A DNA stretch of 64,000 nt from the NCBI RefSeq assembly GCF_002205845.1, contig NZ_NISI01000018.1, positions 1 to 64,000 of the forward strand, in the 5' to 3' direction. A program made the position numbers and the translations under genes. Under the pieces are notes generated by a model. That model ran no database searches, was not told the origin of the DNA, and saw only the letters and a list, made by a program, of their open reading frames with translations. The stretch comes from Roseateles puraquae. GTDB lineage: Bacteria > Pseudomonadota > Gammaproteobacteria > Burkholderiales > Burkholderiaceae_C. Numbering within the stretch: the first letter of the stretch is position 1; each line of letters opens with the position of its first letter. Below, piece by piece: positions 18,912 to 27,938 of this stretch.

Positions 18912-19831
18912 CCGAGCTGGCGCCGGACTTCCAGGATTACCTGCAGCACGCCCGCGTGCAGCAACGCCTGAGTCCGCGCACGCTGCGTCTCTACACCGAC
19001 GGCCTGCTGCGCCTGCAGGCCATGTTGGCCGAGGCGGCCCTGCCGGCGCGCAGTCTCACGCTGGCCCAGGCCCGGCGGCTGGCGGCGCTGCTGCACCGCG
19101 AGGGCCTGGCGCCCAAGTCCATCGCGCTGTTGCTGTCGGTCTGGCGCAGTGCGTACCGCTGGCTGGGCCTGCAGGGTCGCGTGGCGCTGAACCCCTTCGA
19201 TGGCCTGCGCGCCCCCAAGGCGCCCAAGCCTCTGCCCAAGGCCTTGGGTGTGGACGACGCCGTGCAACTGGCCGCCTTCACGCCGGATGACGTGCCCGAC
19301 TCGCGACTCGAAGCCCGTGACCGTGCGCTGGTGGAGCTGCTTTATGGCTGCGGCCTGCGCGCGGCTGAGCTGACAAGCCTGGACGCTCAGGCCAGTGCCC
19401 AGGCGGCCGGCTGGGTCGACCTGCAGGCCGGCGAGGTGCATGTGCTGGGCAAGGGCGGCAAGCGCCGCAGCACGCCGCTGGGTCGTGCGGCGGCCGACGC
19501 GCTGCGCGACTGGTTGACCGTGCGCCCGCAGCTGGCGGCGGCGGGCGAGCCGGCGCTCTTCGTGGGCGCGCGCGGGCACCGCATCGCAGGCTCCACGCTG
19601 CGCGCGATGCTGGGCGCCCGTGCGGTGGCGGCCGGGAGCCCGGCCCATGTGCACCCTCACATGCTGCGCCACAGTTTCGCCTCGCACTTGCTGCAGTCCA
19701 GCGGCGACCTGCGCGCCGTGCAGGAACTGCTCGGCCACGCCCACATCACGACGACCCAGGTCTATACCCAGCTGGACCACCAGCACCTCGCCCGCATCTA
19801 CGACGCGGCTCATCCGCGCGCAAAAAAATGA
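18908..19831 (+). CDS. xerC: Tyrosine recombinase XerC
   Basis: 307 aa. With XerD it resolves chromosome dimers at dif. SAM-like N-terminal domain (about residues 4-90), catalytic domain after. Catalytic residues are all present: Arg151 (YGCGLRAAEL), Lys182 or Lys185 (GKGGKR), His251 and Arg254 (HMLRHSFASHLL), His277 (LGHAHITTTQ) and the nucleophile Tyr286. The synteny with dapF and DUF484 supports XerC over XerD or an integrase. ATG 18908 overlaps the DUF484 stop. Confidence 0.95.
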   Translation: MTELAPDFQDYLQHARVQQRLSPRTLRLYTDGLLRLQAMLAEAALPARSLTLAQARRLAALLHREGLAPKSIALLLSVWRSAYRWLGLQGRVALNPFDGLRAPKAPKPLPKALGVDDAVQLAAFTPDDVPDSRLEARDRALVELLYGCGLRAAELTSLDAQASAQAAGWVDLQAGEVHVLGKGGKRRSTPLGRAAADALRDWLTVRPQLAAAGEPALFVGARGHRIAGSTLRAMLGARAVAAGSPAHVHPHMLRHSFASHLLQSSGDLRAVQELLGHAHITTTQVYTQLDHQHLARIYDAAHPRAKK

Positions 19832-21417
19832 CCCACCCCGTACCGGCTTCGCCGGCCCCCTCAAAGGGGCGACACCGTCAGCCCGGCAAAGCCGGCTCTG
19901 CGGTGTCGGCTCGATCGGGCGCAGCGCTGATCGCGCTCGCGCCGTTGTTCGCGCATGCCGCCCCTGACGATGCACCGTTTGCGCGTGTGCAGACCGTGCG
20001 CCCCGCGGCGGTCGAGGGCAACTGGACGACGATGCGCATGCCCGACGGCGGACGCACCGCCTTTGCGTCCATCAACTACCTGATGGCGCTGGACGACGAC
20101 TGGGGCTTCGGGCCCGGTGTGTATGGCGCGGCCAAGGGCAACTACGGCGGCATCTTCACCGTGGGCTTTACCGGCCAGCGGCGCTGGCGGCTCACCTCGA
20201 ACACGCATGTGTCGGCCAGCCTCTACGTGGGTGCGGGGGGCGGTTTGTCGACGCAGCAACTGCGCTTCGGCGGCGGCCTCATGCTGCGCCCGGAGCTGTC
20301 GCTGCGCACCGAAGTGGGCGCCTGGTACACCGGCGTGGGCCTGTCGCAGATCCGCTTCCCGGGCGGCAACGTGCGCAGCGGCACGGGCCTGAGTTTCACG
20401 CTCGGCCGCGCGATGGGCTTTCCGAGCTTCTCGCCCGAGGACGCCGGCCGCTTTGGCCGCGCGACCGATCGCACCGGGCTGGGCTTTGACGAGATCACGC
20501 TGACCGCTGGCTTCGACAAGCCCACCAGCGCCAGCCGCGACCGCAACGGCAAGCCCCTGACGCGGCGCATCGGCAAGGCCGGTGCCGAGCTGCGCCAGTA
20601 CATCGCCGACGGCAGCTGGTGGGGCGTGGAGGCAGCAGGCGCGGCCAAGGGCGGCGCAGACGGCTACATGGAAGTGCTGGGCCAGATCGGCCAGGACTGG
20701 GCGGTCTTCGGCACGCCGCGCCTGCGCGTCGGCGGCCAGCTCGGTGTGGGCCTGGGCGGCGGCGGCAACCTGGATACCGGCAGCGGATTGCTGCTGCGGG
20801 CGGGTCCCACCGTGCGCTGGATCACACCCTGGGGGCCGAGCGTCCGCCTGGATGCTGGCTACACGCATTCGTACAGCGGAGCCTACCGTGCGCCTTATGT
20901 GCGCGCCGTGCTGGCGATGCCGCTGGATCAGACGCCGGTGCCGCTGGGCGAAGAGCAGGGCGGGACGGTCCGCGTGCAGCAGCTGGGCGCCAGCGCGATG
21001 TACTTGCCGCGCATGCGTTTCAAGGACGGCCGTGTCGAGGCTGTCACGCATCTGGCGGTCAGCATGTCGCGCGAGTTTTCGCCGCGTTGGTATGGCGCGG
21101 CCCAGGCGGGCAGTGCAGCGGCCGGCAGTGCGGGCGCCTATTCCTTCGGCCTGTTCGGCCTGGGCGTGCAGAGCGACCCCCTGTGGGGCGGCCTGCGCGT
21201 GGGCGGTGAATGGCTGGTGGGCGCTGCCGGGGGTGGTGGCGTGAGGGTGGGCGGCGGGGCCGTCACGCAGGCCGAGCTGTGGGCCCAGTGGCCGGTGAGT
21301 GAGCGACTGCGCCTGCGTGGTGGCCTGGGGGGCTTTCACACGCTGCGCGGCAGCAGCCAGTCGACGCCGCTGGCGCATCTGTCGCTGAGCTACGCCTACG
21401 GGACGCTGCAACGATGA
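19828..21417 (+). CDS. Unrecognised exported protein, putative outer-membrane beta-barrel
   Basis: Up to 529 aa; I do not recognise the family. ATG 19828 overlaps the xerC stop by 4 nt, as others in this operon do, but the first 25 codons are read through a palindromic repeat. Translation may really begin at GTG 19903, giving a clean signal peptide (SARSGAALIALAPLFAHA-AP). The mature protein alternates polar and aromatic/hydrophobic residues in many short strands separated by Gly-rich turns (GAGGGLSTQQLRFGGGLML, GVGLGGGGNLDTGSG, LVGAAGGGGVRVGGG), consistent with a large beta-barrel. No catalytic motif is visible. It ends SLSYAYGTLQR, without a terminal Phe. ATGA overlap links it to rlmI. Confidence 0.7.
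   Translation: MTHPVPASPAPSKGRHRQPGKAGSAVSARSGAALIALAPLFAHAAPDDAPFARVQTVRPAAVEGNWTTMRMPDGGRTAFASINYLMALDDDWGFGPGVYGAAKGNYGGIFTVGFTGQRRWRLTSNTHVSASLYVGAGGGLSTQQLRFGGGLMLRPELSLRTEVGAWYTGVGLSQIRFPGGNVRSGTGLSFTLGRAMGFPSFSPEDAGRFGRATDRTGLGFDEITLTAGFDKPTSASRDRNGKPLTRRIGKAGAELRQYIADGSWWGVEAAGAAKGGADGYMEVLGQIGQDWAVFGTPRLRVGGQLGVGLGGGGNLDTGSGLLLRAGPTVRWITPWGPSVRLDAGYTHSYSGAYRAPYVRAVLAMPLDQTPVPLGEEQGGTVRVQQLGASAMYLPRMRFKDGRVEAVTHLAVSMSREFSPRWYGAAQAGSAAAGSAGAYSFGLFGLGVQSDPLWGGLRVGGEWLVGAAGGGGVRVGGGAVTQAELWAQWPVSERLRLRGGLGGFHTLRGSSQSTPLAHLSLSYAYGTLQR
19843..19907. repeat. Compound palindromic repeat inside the 5' end of the barrel gene
   Basis: Several nested inverted repeats occur in 65 bp: CCGGC-TTC-GCCGG at 19843-19855, CCCC-TCAAA-GGGG at 19857-19869, and GACACCG at 19871-19877 pairing with CGGTGTC at 19901-19907 around CCGGC-AAA-GCCGG at 19883-19895. 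From memory, very similar intergenic elements are frequent in Burkholderiales chromosomes. Its position immediately after xerC suggests that it is non-coding, so the annotated reading frame through it may be accidental. Confidence 0.7.
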
Positions 21418-22595
21418 AGACCGTGACCCTGCGCCCCGGCAAGGAGCGCTCCCTCGTCAAGCGCCACCCCTGGGTGTTCGAAAGCTCCATTGCCCGCGGC
21501 GGTGGTGATGCGGGCGAGACGGTGCGGGTCGTGTCGGCCGAGGGGCAGTTCCTGGCCTGGGCCGCGTACAGCCCGCAGTCGCAGATCCGCCTGCGGGCCT
21601 GGAGCTTCGACGAAGGCGAGCGCATCGACGCCGCGCTGTTCCGCCGCCGCATCGACCAGGCGCTGGCCATGCGTGCGCGGCTGGCGATCGCGTCCGACTC
21701 GGTGCGCCTCATCCACGGCGAGGCCGATGGCGTGCCCGGCCTCATCGTCGACCGCTATGGTCAGACGCTGGTGGCGCAGTTCACCAGTGCCGGCGTGGAG
21801 CGCTGGAAGGCGGTGATCGCCGATGCGCTGCTGGCCGCCACCGGGCTCACACGGCTGTACGAGCGCTCCGATGCGCAGGCGCGTGAGTGGGAAGGTCTGC
21901 CCGTGCAGACCGGCTGGTTGCGCGGCGAGGGCGAGACGGCCCTGACCCTGCGCGAGCACGACTGGCAGCTGACGCTGGACGTGGCCGAAGGCCACAAGAC
22001 CGGCTACTACCTCGACCAGCGCGACAGCCGCCATCGCTTCGCCCAGGCCGTGCGGCACTACGGCTGCCAGAGCGTGCTGAATTGCTTCAGCTACACCGGG
22101 GGCTTCTCGGTGGCGGCGCTGGCCGGCGGTGCGCATGAGGTCATCAGCGTCGACTCCTCCGGCCCGGCGCTCGCCAGGGCCACGGCCCATGTGGCACTCA
22201 ACGGGTTCGATCCGGCGCGCCACCAGGCCTGGGATGCCGACGTGAACGCCACGCTGCGGCGCTGCCTGGCCGAAGGCCGGCGCTTCGACGCCATCGTGCT
22301 GGACCCGCCCAAGTTTGCGCCCACGGCCGCGCACGCCGAACGGGCCGCGCGTGCCTACAAGGACATCAACCGCCTGGCCTTCCTGCTGCTGAACGACGGC
22401 GGCCTGCTCTACACCTTCTCGTGTTCAGGTGGCATCTCGCCCGACCTGTTCCACAAGATCGTGGCGGGTGCCGGGCTGGACGCAGGCGTCGATGGCTATA
22501 TCGTCGAGCGCCTGTCCGCCGCGGCAGACCACCCGCAGACGGTGCGCTTCCCCGAGGGCGACTACCTCAAGGGGCTGGGCATCCTCAAACGCTGA
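21414..22595 (+). CDS. rlmI: 23S rRNA (cytosine(1962)-C(5))-methyltransferase RlmI
   Basis: 393 aa. N-terminal PUA domain (about residues 2-75, VTLRPGKERSLVKRHPWVFESSI), an RlmI-type middle region ending in EGHKTGYYLDQRDSR, and a C-terminal SAM-binding methyltransferase with VLNCFSYTGGFSVAAL and the IVLDPPKFAP motif. The family methylates C1962 of 23S rRNA. ATG 21414 overlaps the upstream stop. It ends facing the metalloprotease gene across a 36-bp gap that holds a hairpin. Confidence 0.93.
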   Translation: MKTVTLRPGKERSLVKRHPWVFESSIARGGGDAGETVRVVSAEGQFLAWAAYSPQSQIRLRAWSFDEGERIDAALFRRRIDQALAMRARLAIASDSVRLIHGEADGVPGLIVDRYGQTLVAQFTSAGVERWKAVIADALLAATGLTRLYERSDAQAREWEGLPVQTGWLRGEGETALTLREHDWQLTLDVAEGHKTGYYLDQRDSRHRFAQAVRHYGCQSVLNCFSYTGGFSVAALAGGAHEVISVDSSGPALARATAHVALNGFDPARHQAWDADVNATLRRCLAEGRRFDAIVLDPPKFAPTAAHAERAARAYKDINRLAFLLLNDGGLLYTFSCSGGISPDLFHKIVAGAGLDAGVDGYIVERLSAAADHPQTVRFPEGDYLKGLGILKR

Positions 22596-22607
22596 GGGCC
22601 GGCGCGT

Positions 22608-22625
22608 GAGCGGCCCAGGCCGCTC
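22608..22625. terminator. Hairpin between convergent rlmI and metalloprotease genes
   Basis: GAGCGGCC at 22608-22615 and GGCCGCTC at 22618-22625 are perfect inverted repeats in the 36-bp gap between two convergent stop codons. The inner bases must open to form the loop and there is no T run, so it may be a weak or Rho-assisted bidirectional terminator. Confidence 0.45.
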
Positions 22626-22631
22626 GAACGC

Positions 22632-23687
22632 TCAGGCCGCCTGGCGACGACGCTTCAGGCCGAGAGCCGCGAGGCCACCCAGCAGCAACGCATAGGAGGC
22701 CGGCTCGGGCACGGCGGCGGCCACGTCCCAGCCGATGGCGTCGAACGCCAGCAGGTCGCTCGTGGTGGCGTCGTAGGACTGGCCATCGCCCACGAAGGGG
22801 CGCATCAGCGTGATGACGCTGGTGCCGAAGTGGCTGGCCTGCCAGCCATTGCCGTTGTAGGCGCCGGTCGAGAAGGACTCGATGGCGGTGGCGCCGCCGT
22901 CGATCGAGAAGTAGCGCGTGCCGCCCACCGTCACGTCGAGCTTGCCGGCGGCCGAGTAGCGGAACAGGTCCAGCGGCGAGTACCAGGCCTGCGTCTCGAA
23001 GCTGTTCTTGCAGCTGTTGTTCGCCGCCAGGCATTCGTCGATGCTGTCGACACCCGACACAAAACCCAGCGCGTGGCCGATCTCGTGCTCGGCCACCGTG
23101 ATGAAGTCCGTCTTGTTGGCGGGCACCTGGCCATTGACGCGGCTGTAGGCGAAGCTGCTGGCAAAGCCCGTGGCGAAGATGATGGTGGCGTCGGGGTTGT
23201 TGGCGGTGGTGTTGGTCGTGAGGCCCAGCGCCTTCAGGTTGGCGGTGTTGACCGACAGGAACCGGTTGTTCGCGGTGTTGTCGTTGTCCAGCCGGGTGCT
23301 GAGGTCGCCCTGGGTGGCGTAGAAGCTCAGCGAACTGCCCGTTTGCAGGTGGCTCACCGCGGTGGCGTCGGTGGCTGACTTGGCGTCGTTCACGAGGGCG
23401 CTGCGCAGGGTGCTGTAGCTGACGGACGACGCCGACGAACTGGCCTGACCAAGGATGTTGGCGCCCAGCGAATTGAAGCCGACGTCGATATAGACCGTCA
23501 CGTTGTCGGTCAGCTTGCTGGACCAGTAATTGGCCGCCTGCTGGAAGGCGCCGAGCTGCTCGGCCGTCATCGGCGTGCTGCTGATATCGCGCAGCACGAT
23601 GTTCAGCGCGTGGGCGCTGGGCGCAAGGCCAGCCAGGCCCAGGGAGAGTGCGAGGGCGACCGGGCGCAGCGTGAGGCGGAACGACAT
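22632..23687 (-). CDS. PEP-CTERM sorted zinc metalloprotease (NF038122-like)
   Basis: 351 aa. Signal peptide (residues 1-30, ending SAHA-LN), a metzincin-like catalytic domain with HEIGHALGFVSGVDS (HExxHxxGxxxxxD zinc-binding motif), and a C-terminal PEP-CTERM tag: VPEPASYALL, hydrophobic helix and basic RRR tail. The tag implies cleavage by exosortase and delivery to the cell surface or extracellular matrix. Cysteines in DECLAANNSCKN could form a disulfide. ATG 23687 starts the signal peptide. Exosortase is not in this window. Confidence 0.9.
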   Translation of the reverse strand: MSFRLTLRPVALALSLGLAGLAPSAHALNIVLRDISSTPMTAEQLGAFQQAANYWSSKLTDNVTVYIDVGFNSLGANILGQASSSASSVSYSTLRSALVNDAKSATDATAVSHLQTGSSLSFYATQGDLSTRLDNDNTANNRFLSVNTANLKALGLTTNTTANNPDATIIFATGFASSFAYSRVNGQVPANKTDFITVAEHEIGHALGFVSGVDSIDECLAANNSCKNSFETQAWYSPLDLFRYSAAGKLDVTVGGTRYFSIDGGATAIESFSTGAYNGNGWQASHFGTSVITLMRPFVGDGQSYDATTSDLLAFDAIGWDVAAAVPEPASYALLLGGLAALGLKRRRQAA

Positions 23688-23769
23688 GGGGACTCCAGAG
23701 GCGGTATTGCGTGGATTGTCCTGGCCGCAGGTACGCCGCTTGCCCCTCGCTCCGGGGACGACTGTCAAC

Positions 23770-24243
23770 CTAGGGAGAGGGTAAACCCACCCTGGTGTCG
23801 AACTTGGCCCGCTTCACGCTGAAGAAGGCCTTGATGTTGCGCACGTTGGCGTCCTGGGTCAGCAGGCGCTGCGTGAAGGCGTGGTAGGCCGGCATGTCGG
23901 CCACCTGCACCACCAGCACGAAGTCGGGGCCTGGCGACACCCGCCAGCACTGCTGCACCGCCGCCTCTTGCACGGCGCGGGCCTCGAAGGCGTCCAGGTG
24001 CTCGGCGCCCTGGCGGTCGAGCGTGATCTCCAGCAGGGCCTGCAGTCCGGCACCGAGCTTGTCCGGCGACAGCAGGGCCACGCGCCGCTCGATGACGCCC
24101 GCGTCCACCAGCCGCTTGACCCGGCGCAGGCAGGTGGCCGGCGACACGGCCACGCGGGCGGCCAGGTCCTGGTTGCTCAAGGCAGCGTCGTTCTGCAACA
24201 CCTCAAGCAGGCGGAGATCGATGGCATCAAGCGCGTCATCCAT
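23770..24243 (-). CDS. Lrp/AsnC family transcriptional regulator
   Basis: 157 aa. N-terminal winged helix (residues 5-60, LSNQDLAARVAVSPATCLRRVKRL) and C-terminal RAM/AsnC ligand domain (VQVADMPAYHAFTQRLL, then NVRNIKAFFSVKRAKFDT). The gene is divergent from glmS with a 130-bp shared control region that holds TGAAA/TTTCA palindromes, the probable binding sites. It likely regulates itself and glmS, but the effector is unknown. Confidence 0.92.
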   Translation of the reverse strand: MDDALDAIDLRLLEVLQNDAALSNQDLAARVAVSPATCLRRVKRLVDAGVIERRVALLSPDKLGAGLQALLEITLDRQGAEHLDAFEARAVQEAAVQQCWRVSPGPDFVLVVQVADMPAYHAFTQRLLTQDANVRNIKAFFSVKRAKFDTRVGLPSP

Positions 24244-24252
24244 GGCGACATT

Positions 24253-24293
24253 ATGAAAGGAAATTTCATCTCAGCATAGGCGTGAAATTTCAT
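24253..24293. promoter_or_regulatory. Probable AsnC-type operators between the regulator gene and glmS
   Basis: Two dyads lie just upstream of the regulator start: ATGAAA-N5-TTTCAT at 24253-24269 and the perfect palindrome TGAAATTTCA at 24283-24292. Their centres are about 27 bp apart, roughly 2.5 helical turns. Lrp/AsnC proteins often bind such A/T-rich dyads in phased arrays. The sites are 80-120 bp before glmS. Confidence 0.6.
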
Positions 24294-24373
24294 TTCTTCT
24301 GTGCGATCAATTTGCACGCATCCTTCACTGCGCCTTGCCTACGATGCCGCCACTTCTCAACGGAGATCCATCC

Positions 24374-26233
24374 ATGTGCGGCATCGTCGGCGCGGTCAGT
24401 CAGCGCAATATCGTCCCCATCCTTGTCGAAGGCCTGAAGCGGCTGGAGTACCGGGGCTATGACTCCTGCGGCGTGGCCGTGCACCAGGACGGCGGCCTCA
24501 AGCGCGCCCGCAGCACCTCGCGCGTGGCCGAGCTGCAAGCCCAGGCGGAGCAGGACGGCATCAGCGCCGGCACCGGCATCGCCCACACGCGCTGGGCCAC
24601 CCACGGCGCGCCGGCGGTGCACAACGCCCACCCGCACTTCTCGGCCGGCCCGAATGCCAACGAGGCCAGCGTCGGCCGCATCGCCCTGGTGCACAACGGC
24701 ATCATCGAAAACCACGACGAACTGCGCGCCGAGCTCAAGGCCCGCGGCTATGCCTTCGCCAGCCAGACCGACACCGAGGTCATCGCCCACCTGATCGACC
24801 ACCTCTACAGCGGCGACCTGCTGGAGGCCGTGCAGGCCGCCCTGCCGCGCCTGAAGGGCGCCTATGCCGTGGCCGTGTTCTGCCGCGACGAGCCGCATCG
24901 CGTGGTGGCCGCGCGCGAGGGCTCGCCGCTGGTGCTGGGCGTGGGCCAGGGCGAGAACTTCGTCGCCTCCGACGCCATGGCCCTGGCCGGCGTCACCGAC
25001 CAGATCGTCTACCTCGAAGAGGGCGATGTGGTGGACCTGCAGCTCGGCCGCTACTGGCTCAGCCGGCTGGACGCCGCCACCGGCCGCTTCACGGCCGTGC
25101 AGCGCGAGGTCAAGACTGTGCACGCCCACAGCGGCGCGGCCGAGCTGGGCCCCTACCGCCACTACATGCAGAAGGAAATCTTCGAGCAGCCCGTGGCCAT
25201 CGCCAACACGCTGGACGCGGTGACCGGCATCAGCCCCGAGCTCTTCGGCGACGGCGCCTACCGTGTCTTCAAGGACATCGACAAGGTCCTGATCCTGGCC
25301 TGCGGTACCAGCTACTACTCGGGCTCGACCGCCAAGTACTGGCTGGAGAGCATCGCCAAGATCCCCACCAGCGTGGAGATCGCCAGCGAGTACCGCTACC
25401 GCGACAGCGTGCCCGACCCCAAGACCCTGGTCGTCACCATCAGCCAGAGCGGCGAGACGGCCGACACCATCGCGGCACTCAAGCACGCCCGCAGCCTGGG
25501 CATGACCCACACGCTGACCATCTGCAACGTGGCCACCAGCGCCATGGTGCGCGAATGCGAGCTGGCCTACATCACCCGCGCCGGTGCCGAGATCGGCGTG
25601 GCCTCCACCAAGGCCTTCACGACCCAGCTGGTGGGCCTCTTCCTGCTGACGCTGGCGCTGGCCCAGACCCGCGGCCACCTCAGCGACGAGGTCGAGGCCC
25701 AGCACCTGAAAGACCTGCGCCACCTGCCCGTGGCCGTGCAGGCCGTGCTGGCCCTGGAGCCCCAGGTCATCGCCTGGAGCGAGGAGTTCGCCCGCAAGGA
25801 AAACGCCCTGTTCCTCGGCCGTGGCCTGCACTACCCGATCGCCTTGGAAGGGGCGCTCAAGCTCAAGGAAATCAGCTACATCCACGCCGAGGCCTACCCG
25901 GCCGGCGAGCTCAAGCACGGCCCGCTGGCGCTGGTGACCGCCGAGATGCCCGTGGTGACCGTGGCCCCCAACGACGCACTGCTCGAAAAGCTCAAGAGCA
26001 ACATGCAGGAAGTCCGCGCCCGCGGCGGCCAGCTCTATGTGTTTGCTGACGGTGACACCGCCATCGAAAGCGAAGCCGGCCTGCACGTCATCCGCATGCC
26101 CGAGCACTACGGCGCGCTGTCACCCATCCTGCACGTGGTGCCGTTGCAATTGCTGGCCTATCACACCGCCTGCGCGCGGGGCACGGACGTGGACAAGCCG
26201 CGGAACCTTGCGAAGAGCGTGACGGTGGAGTGA
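24374..26233 (+). CDS. glmS: Glutamine-fructose-6-phosphate aminotransferase GlmS
   Basis: 619 aa. Makes glucosamine-6-phosphate, the first step towards UDP-GlcNAc. The start [10 protein letters not shown] exposes the catalytic N-terminal Cys after Met removal and fixes ATG 24374, with GGAG 6 nt upstream. The glutaminase domain (to about residue 240) includes HTRWATHG; two SIS domains follow with [17 protein letters not shown] and the C-terminal [13 protein letters not shown]. No glmS ribozyme is visible upstream, as expected outside Firmicutes. It lies divergent from an AsnC regulator. Confidence 0.97.
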   Translation: MCGIVGAVSQRNIVPILVEGLKRLEYRGYDSCGVAVHQDGGLKRARSTSRVAELQAQAEQDGISAGTGIAHTRWATHGAPAVHNAHPHFSAGPNANEASVGRIALVHNGIIENHDELRAELKARGYAFASQTDTEVIAHLIDHLYSGDLLEAVQAALPRLKGAYAVAVFCRDEPHRVVAAREGSPLVLGVGQGENFVASDAMALAGVTDQIVYLEEGDVVDLQLGRYWLSRLDAATGRFTAVQREVKTVHAHSGAAELGPYRHYMQKEIFEQPVAIANTLDAVTGISPELFGDGAYRVFKDIDKVLILACGTSYYSGSTAKYWLESIAKIPTSVEIASEYRYRDSVPDPKTLVVTISQSGETADTIAALKHARSLGMTHTLTICNVATSAMVRECELAYITRAGAEIGVASTKAFTTQLVGLFLLTLALAQTRGHLSDEVEAQHLKDLRHLPVAVQAVLALEPQVIAWSEEFARKENALFLGRGLHYPIALEGALKLKEISYIHAEAYPAGELKHGPLALVTAEMPVVTVAPNDALLEKLKSNMQEVRARGGQLYVFADGDTAIESEAGLHVIRMPEHYGALSPILHVVPLQLLAYHTACARGTDVDKPRNLAKSVTVE

Positions 26234-26243
26234 GCGTGCGGGT

Positions 26244-27338
26244 TCACGGCACGATTGCCGTGAACAGATACACCGCAAAGATCACCAGATGCACCGTCCC
26301 CTGCATCACCGTCGTGCGCCCGGTACCCAGCGACAGGGCGGCGACGGTAAGGGACAGCAGCAGCAGCACGGTGGATTTGGCGTCGATGCCCAGCGACAGG
26401 GTCCAGCCGGTGGCGAGTGACACCAGGGCCACGGCCGGGATGGTCAGGCCGATGCTGGCCAGGGCCGAGCCCAGCGCCAGGTTGAGGCTGGTCTGCAGAC
26501 GGTTGGCGCGCGCGGCCTGGTAGGCGGCAATGCTCTCGGGCAGCAGCACGATGCCCGCGATGATGATGCCGACCAGGGCCTTGGGCGCCCCCAGCGCGGC
26601 GACGGCGGCTTCCAGCCGGGGCGAGAGCATCTTGGCCAGCAGCACCACCGTGGTCAGGCACACGAGCAGCAGCAGCAGGCTGAGCACCGCCATGCGCGTG
26701 GGCGGGGGGGCGGCATGCACGTCTTCATCCGCGGCCTCGACCGCGGGCAGGAAGTAGTCGCGGTGCCGCACGGTCTGCACGAGCACGAAGGTGCCGTAGA
26801 GCACCAGCGACACCACCGCGATGAACATCAGCTGGCTGCTGCTGTAGGTGGGCCCCGGTGTGGTGGTGGTGTAGTTGGGCAGCACCAGGGTCAGGACCGA
26901 GATGGCCGCGAGCGTGGCCAGGGCGGCCGACACGCCATGCAGGCCGAAGGACTGCTCCCGGTGGCGGCCCGCGCCGGCGAGCAGGCACAGGCCCACCATG
27001 CCGTTGAGGATGATCATCACGGCGGCGAACACGGTGTCTCGCGCCAGGCCCGTGGCGCTGCCGCCTGCGGCCATCGTGAGTGACACGATCAGCGCCACCT
27101 CGATGGCCGTCACCGCAATGGCCAGCACCAGCGTGCCGTAGGGCTCGCCCACCTTGTGCGCCACCACCTCCGCGTGGAAAACCGCGGCCAGGATGCCGGC
27201 CGCCAACCCGGCCGCGAGCATGGCATCCCAGCCCAGTCCTAGCGAGGACCGGATGTCGGTGAACGACAGACCGAGCAGCACGCAGGCGGCCAGCGGCGCG
27301 AGGATGGACCATCGGGGGAGTTGGGGCGTCAGTCTCAA
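26244..27338 (-). CDS. Calcium/proton (CaCA family) antiporter, ChaA-like
   Basis: 364 aa and about 11 predicted transmembrane helices. Two related halves contain the alpha repeats: FHAEVVAHKVGEPYGTLVLAIAVTAIEVALI in the first, and IIIAGIVLLPESIAAYQAARANRLQTSLNLALGSALASIGLTIPAV in the second (the GSxxxxxG and Glu-containing segments that bind the cation). It is probably a Ca2+ or Na+/H+ antiporter of the ChaA group. There is no nearby ATG; TTG 27338 with AGGAAG upstream gives MRLTPQLPRW and is the best start. Confidence 0.85.
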   Translation of the reverse strand: MRLTPQLPRWSILAPLAACVLLGLSFTDIRSSLGLGWDAMLAAGLAAGILAAVFHAEVVAHKVGEPYGTLVLAIAVTAIEVALIVSLTMAAGGSATGLARDTVFAAVMIILNGMVGLCLLAGAGRHREQSFGLHGVSAALATLAAISVLTLVLPNYTTTTPGPTYSSSQLMFIAVVSLVLYGTFVLVQTVRHRDYFLPAVEAADEDVHAAPPPTRMAVLSLLLLLVCLTTVVLLAKMLSPRLEAAVAALGAPKALVGIIIAGIVLLPESIAAYQAARANRLQTSLNLALGSALASIGLTIPAVALVSLATGWTLSLGIDAKSTVLLLLSLTVAALSLGTGRTTVMQGTVHLVIFAVYLFTAIVP

Positions 27339-27427
27339 TGCGTTCTTCCTGTCGTGGTCAATGCGGCGGCGGGGCAGCGTGCCGGGGAGACTAACAGGCA
27401 GGACCGCGCGGCCAGGGCCGCGCCCGG

Positions 27428-27919
27428 TCAGCCTTGGCCAGAGGCGACGCCAGCGATCACGCCGATCACCACCGCCACGAGGAAGAAGGCCACCCAGGCC
27501 AGCAGCGCGAGGCCCAAGGGCTTGAGCCATCCCTTGCGGGGGTAGTCTTTGCCATAGCGGGCCAGGACGAAGGCGTTCTGTGACTTGCCGATCTGGTAGT
27601 ACCACGCGATGAGCAGGCCGAAGCCGCCGAATCGGGCGAGCGCATCCACGCCCTTGCTCTCGGGCAAGGCGACGGAGATCAGCACCAGCAAGATCAGGAA
27701 GACAGTGACCGTCACCAGCCAGGTCTTGGAAGTCGCGGCCTTTTCCGTTTCGCCCATGGCTTGCCAGTTCTTCATGTGCAGCCAGGCGCCGAAGATGGGG
27801 CTGAAGAGCAGGCTCCAGCTGGCCGCGGCGTTGGGATTCCACAGCGGCGGCGCCGCCTCGTGCTGCGGCAGGTCAAGCACATCGGCCTTGGGCGGGGCGT
27901 AGGGATTCGGGGTGGACAT
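27428..27919 (-). CDS. Small integral membrane protein, family unknown
   Basis: 163 aa. Pro-rich N-terminus (STPNPYAPPKADV), then hydrophobic segments at about residues 33-48, 66-85, 95-108 and 135-158. The middle has QIGKSQNAFVLARYGKDYPRKGW. Such N-terminal NPYAPP proteins are common in Burkholderiales and Xanthomonadales, with no known function. It lies 20 bp upstream of nothing in its own direction and just after the DUF58 gene end, so it may be transcribed separately. Confidence 0.75.
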   Translation of the reverse strand: MSTPNPYAPPKADVLDLPQHEAAPPLWNPNAAASWSLLFSPIFGAWLHMKNWQAMGETEKAATSKTWLVTVTVFLILLVLISVALPESKGVDALARFGGFGLLIAWYYQIGKSQNAFVLARYGKDYPRKGWLKPLGLALLAWVAFFLVAVVIGVIAGVASGQG

Positions 27920-27938
27920 CAGACTCTCCGTTCAGGGT

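Noticed and set aside
18908-19831. XerC as a phage or island integrase
   Set aside because: The dapF-DUF484-xerC order and normal length identify the housekeeping recombinase. No attachment site or tRNA is near.
24244-24373. glmS ribozyme upstream of glmS
   Set aside because: The gap is only 130 bp, contains the divergent regulator's operators, and lacks the ribozyme core. Such ribozymes are a Firmicutes feature.
24290-26107. 605-codon minus-strand frame opposite glmS
   Set aside because: glmS is unambiguous on the plus strand. The antisense product is His/Gly/Val-rich with no domain.
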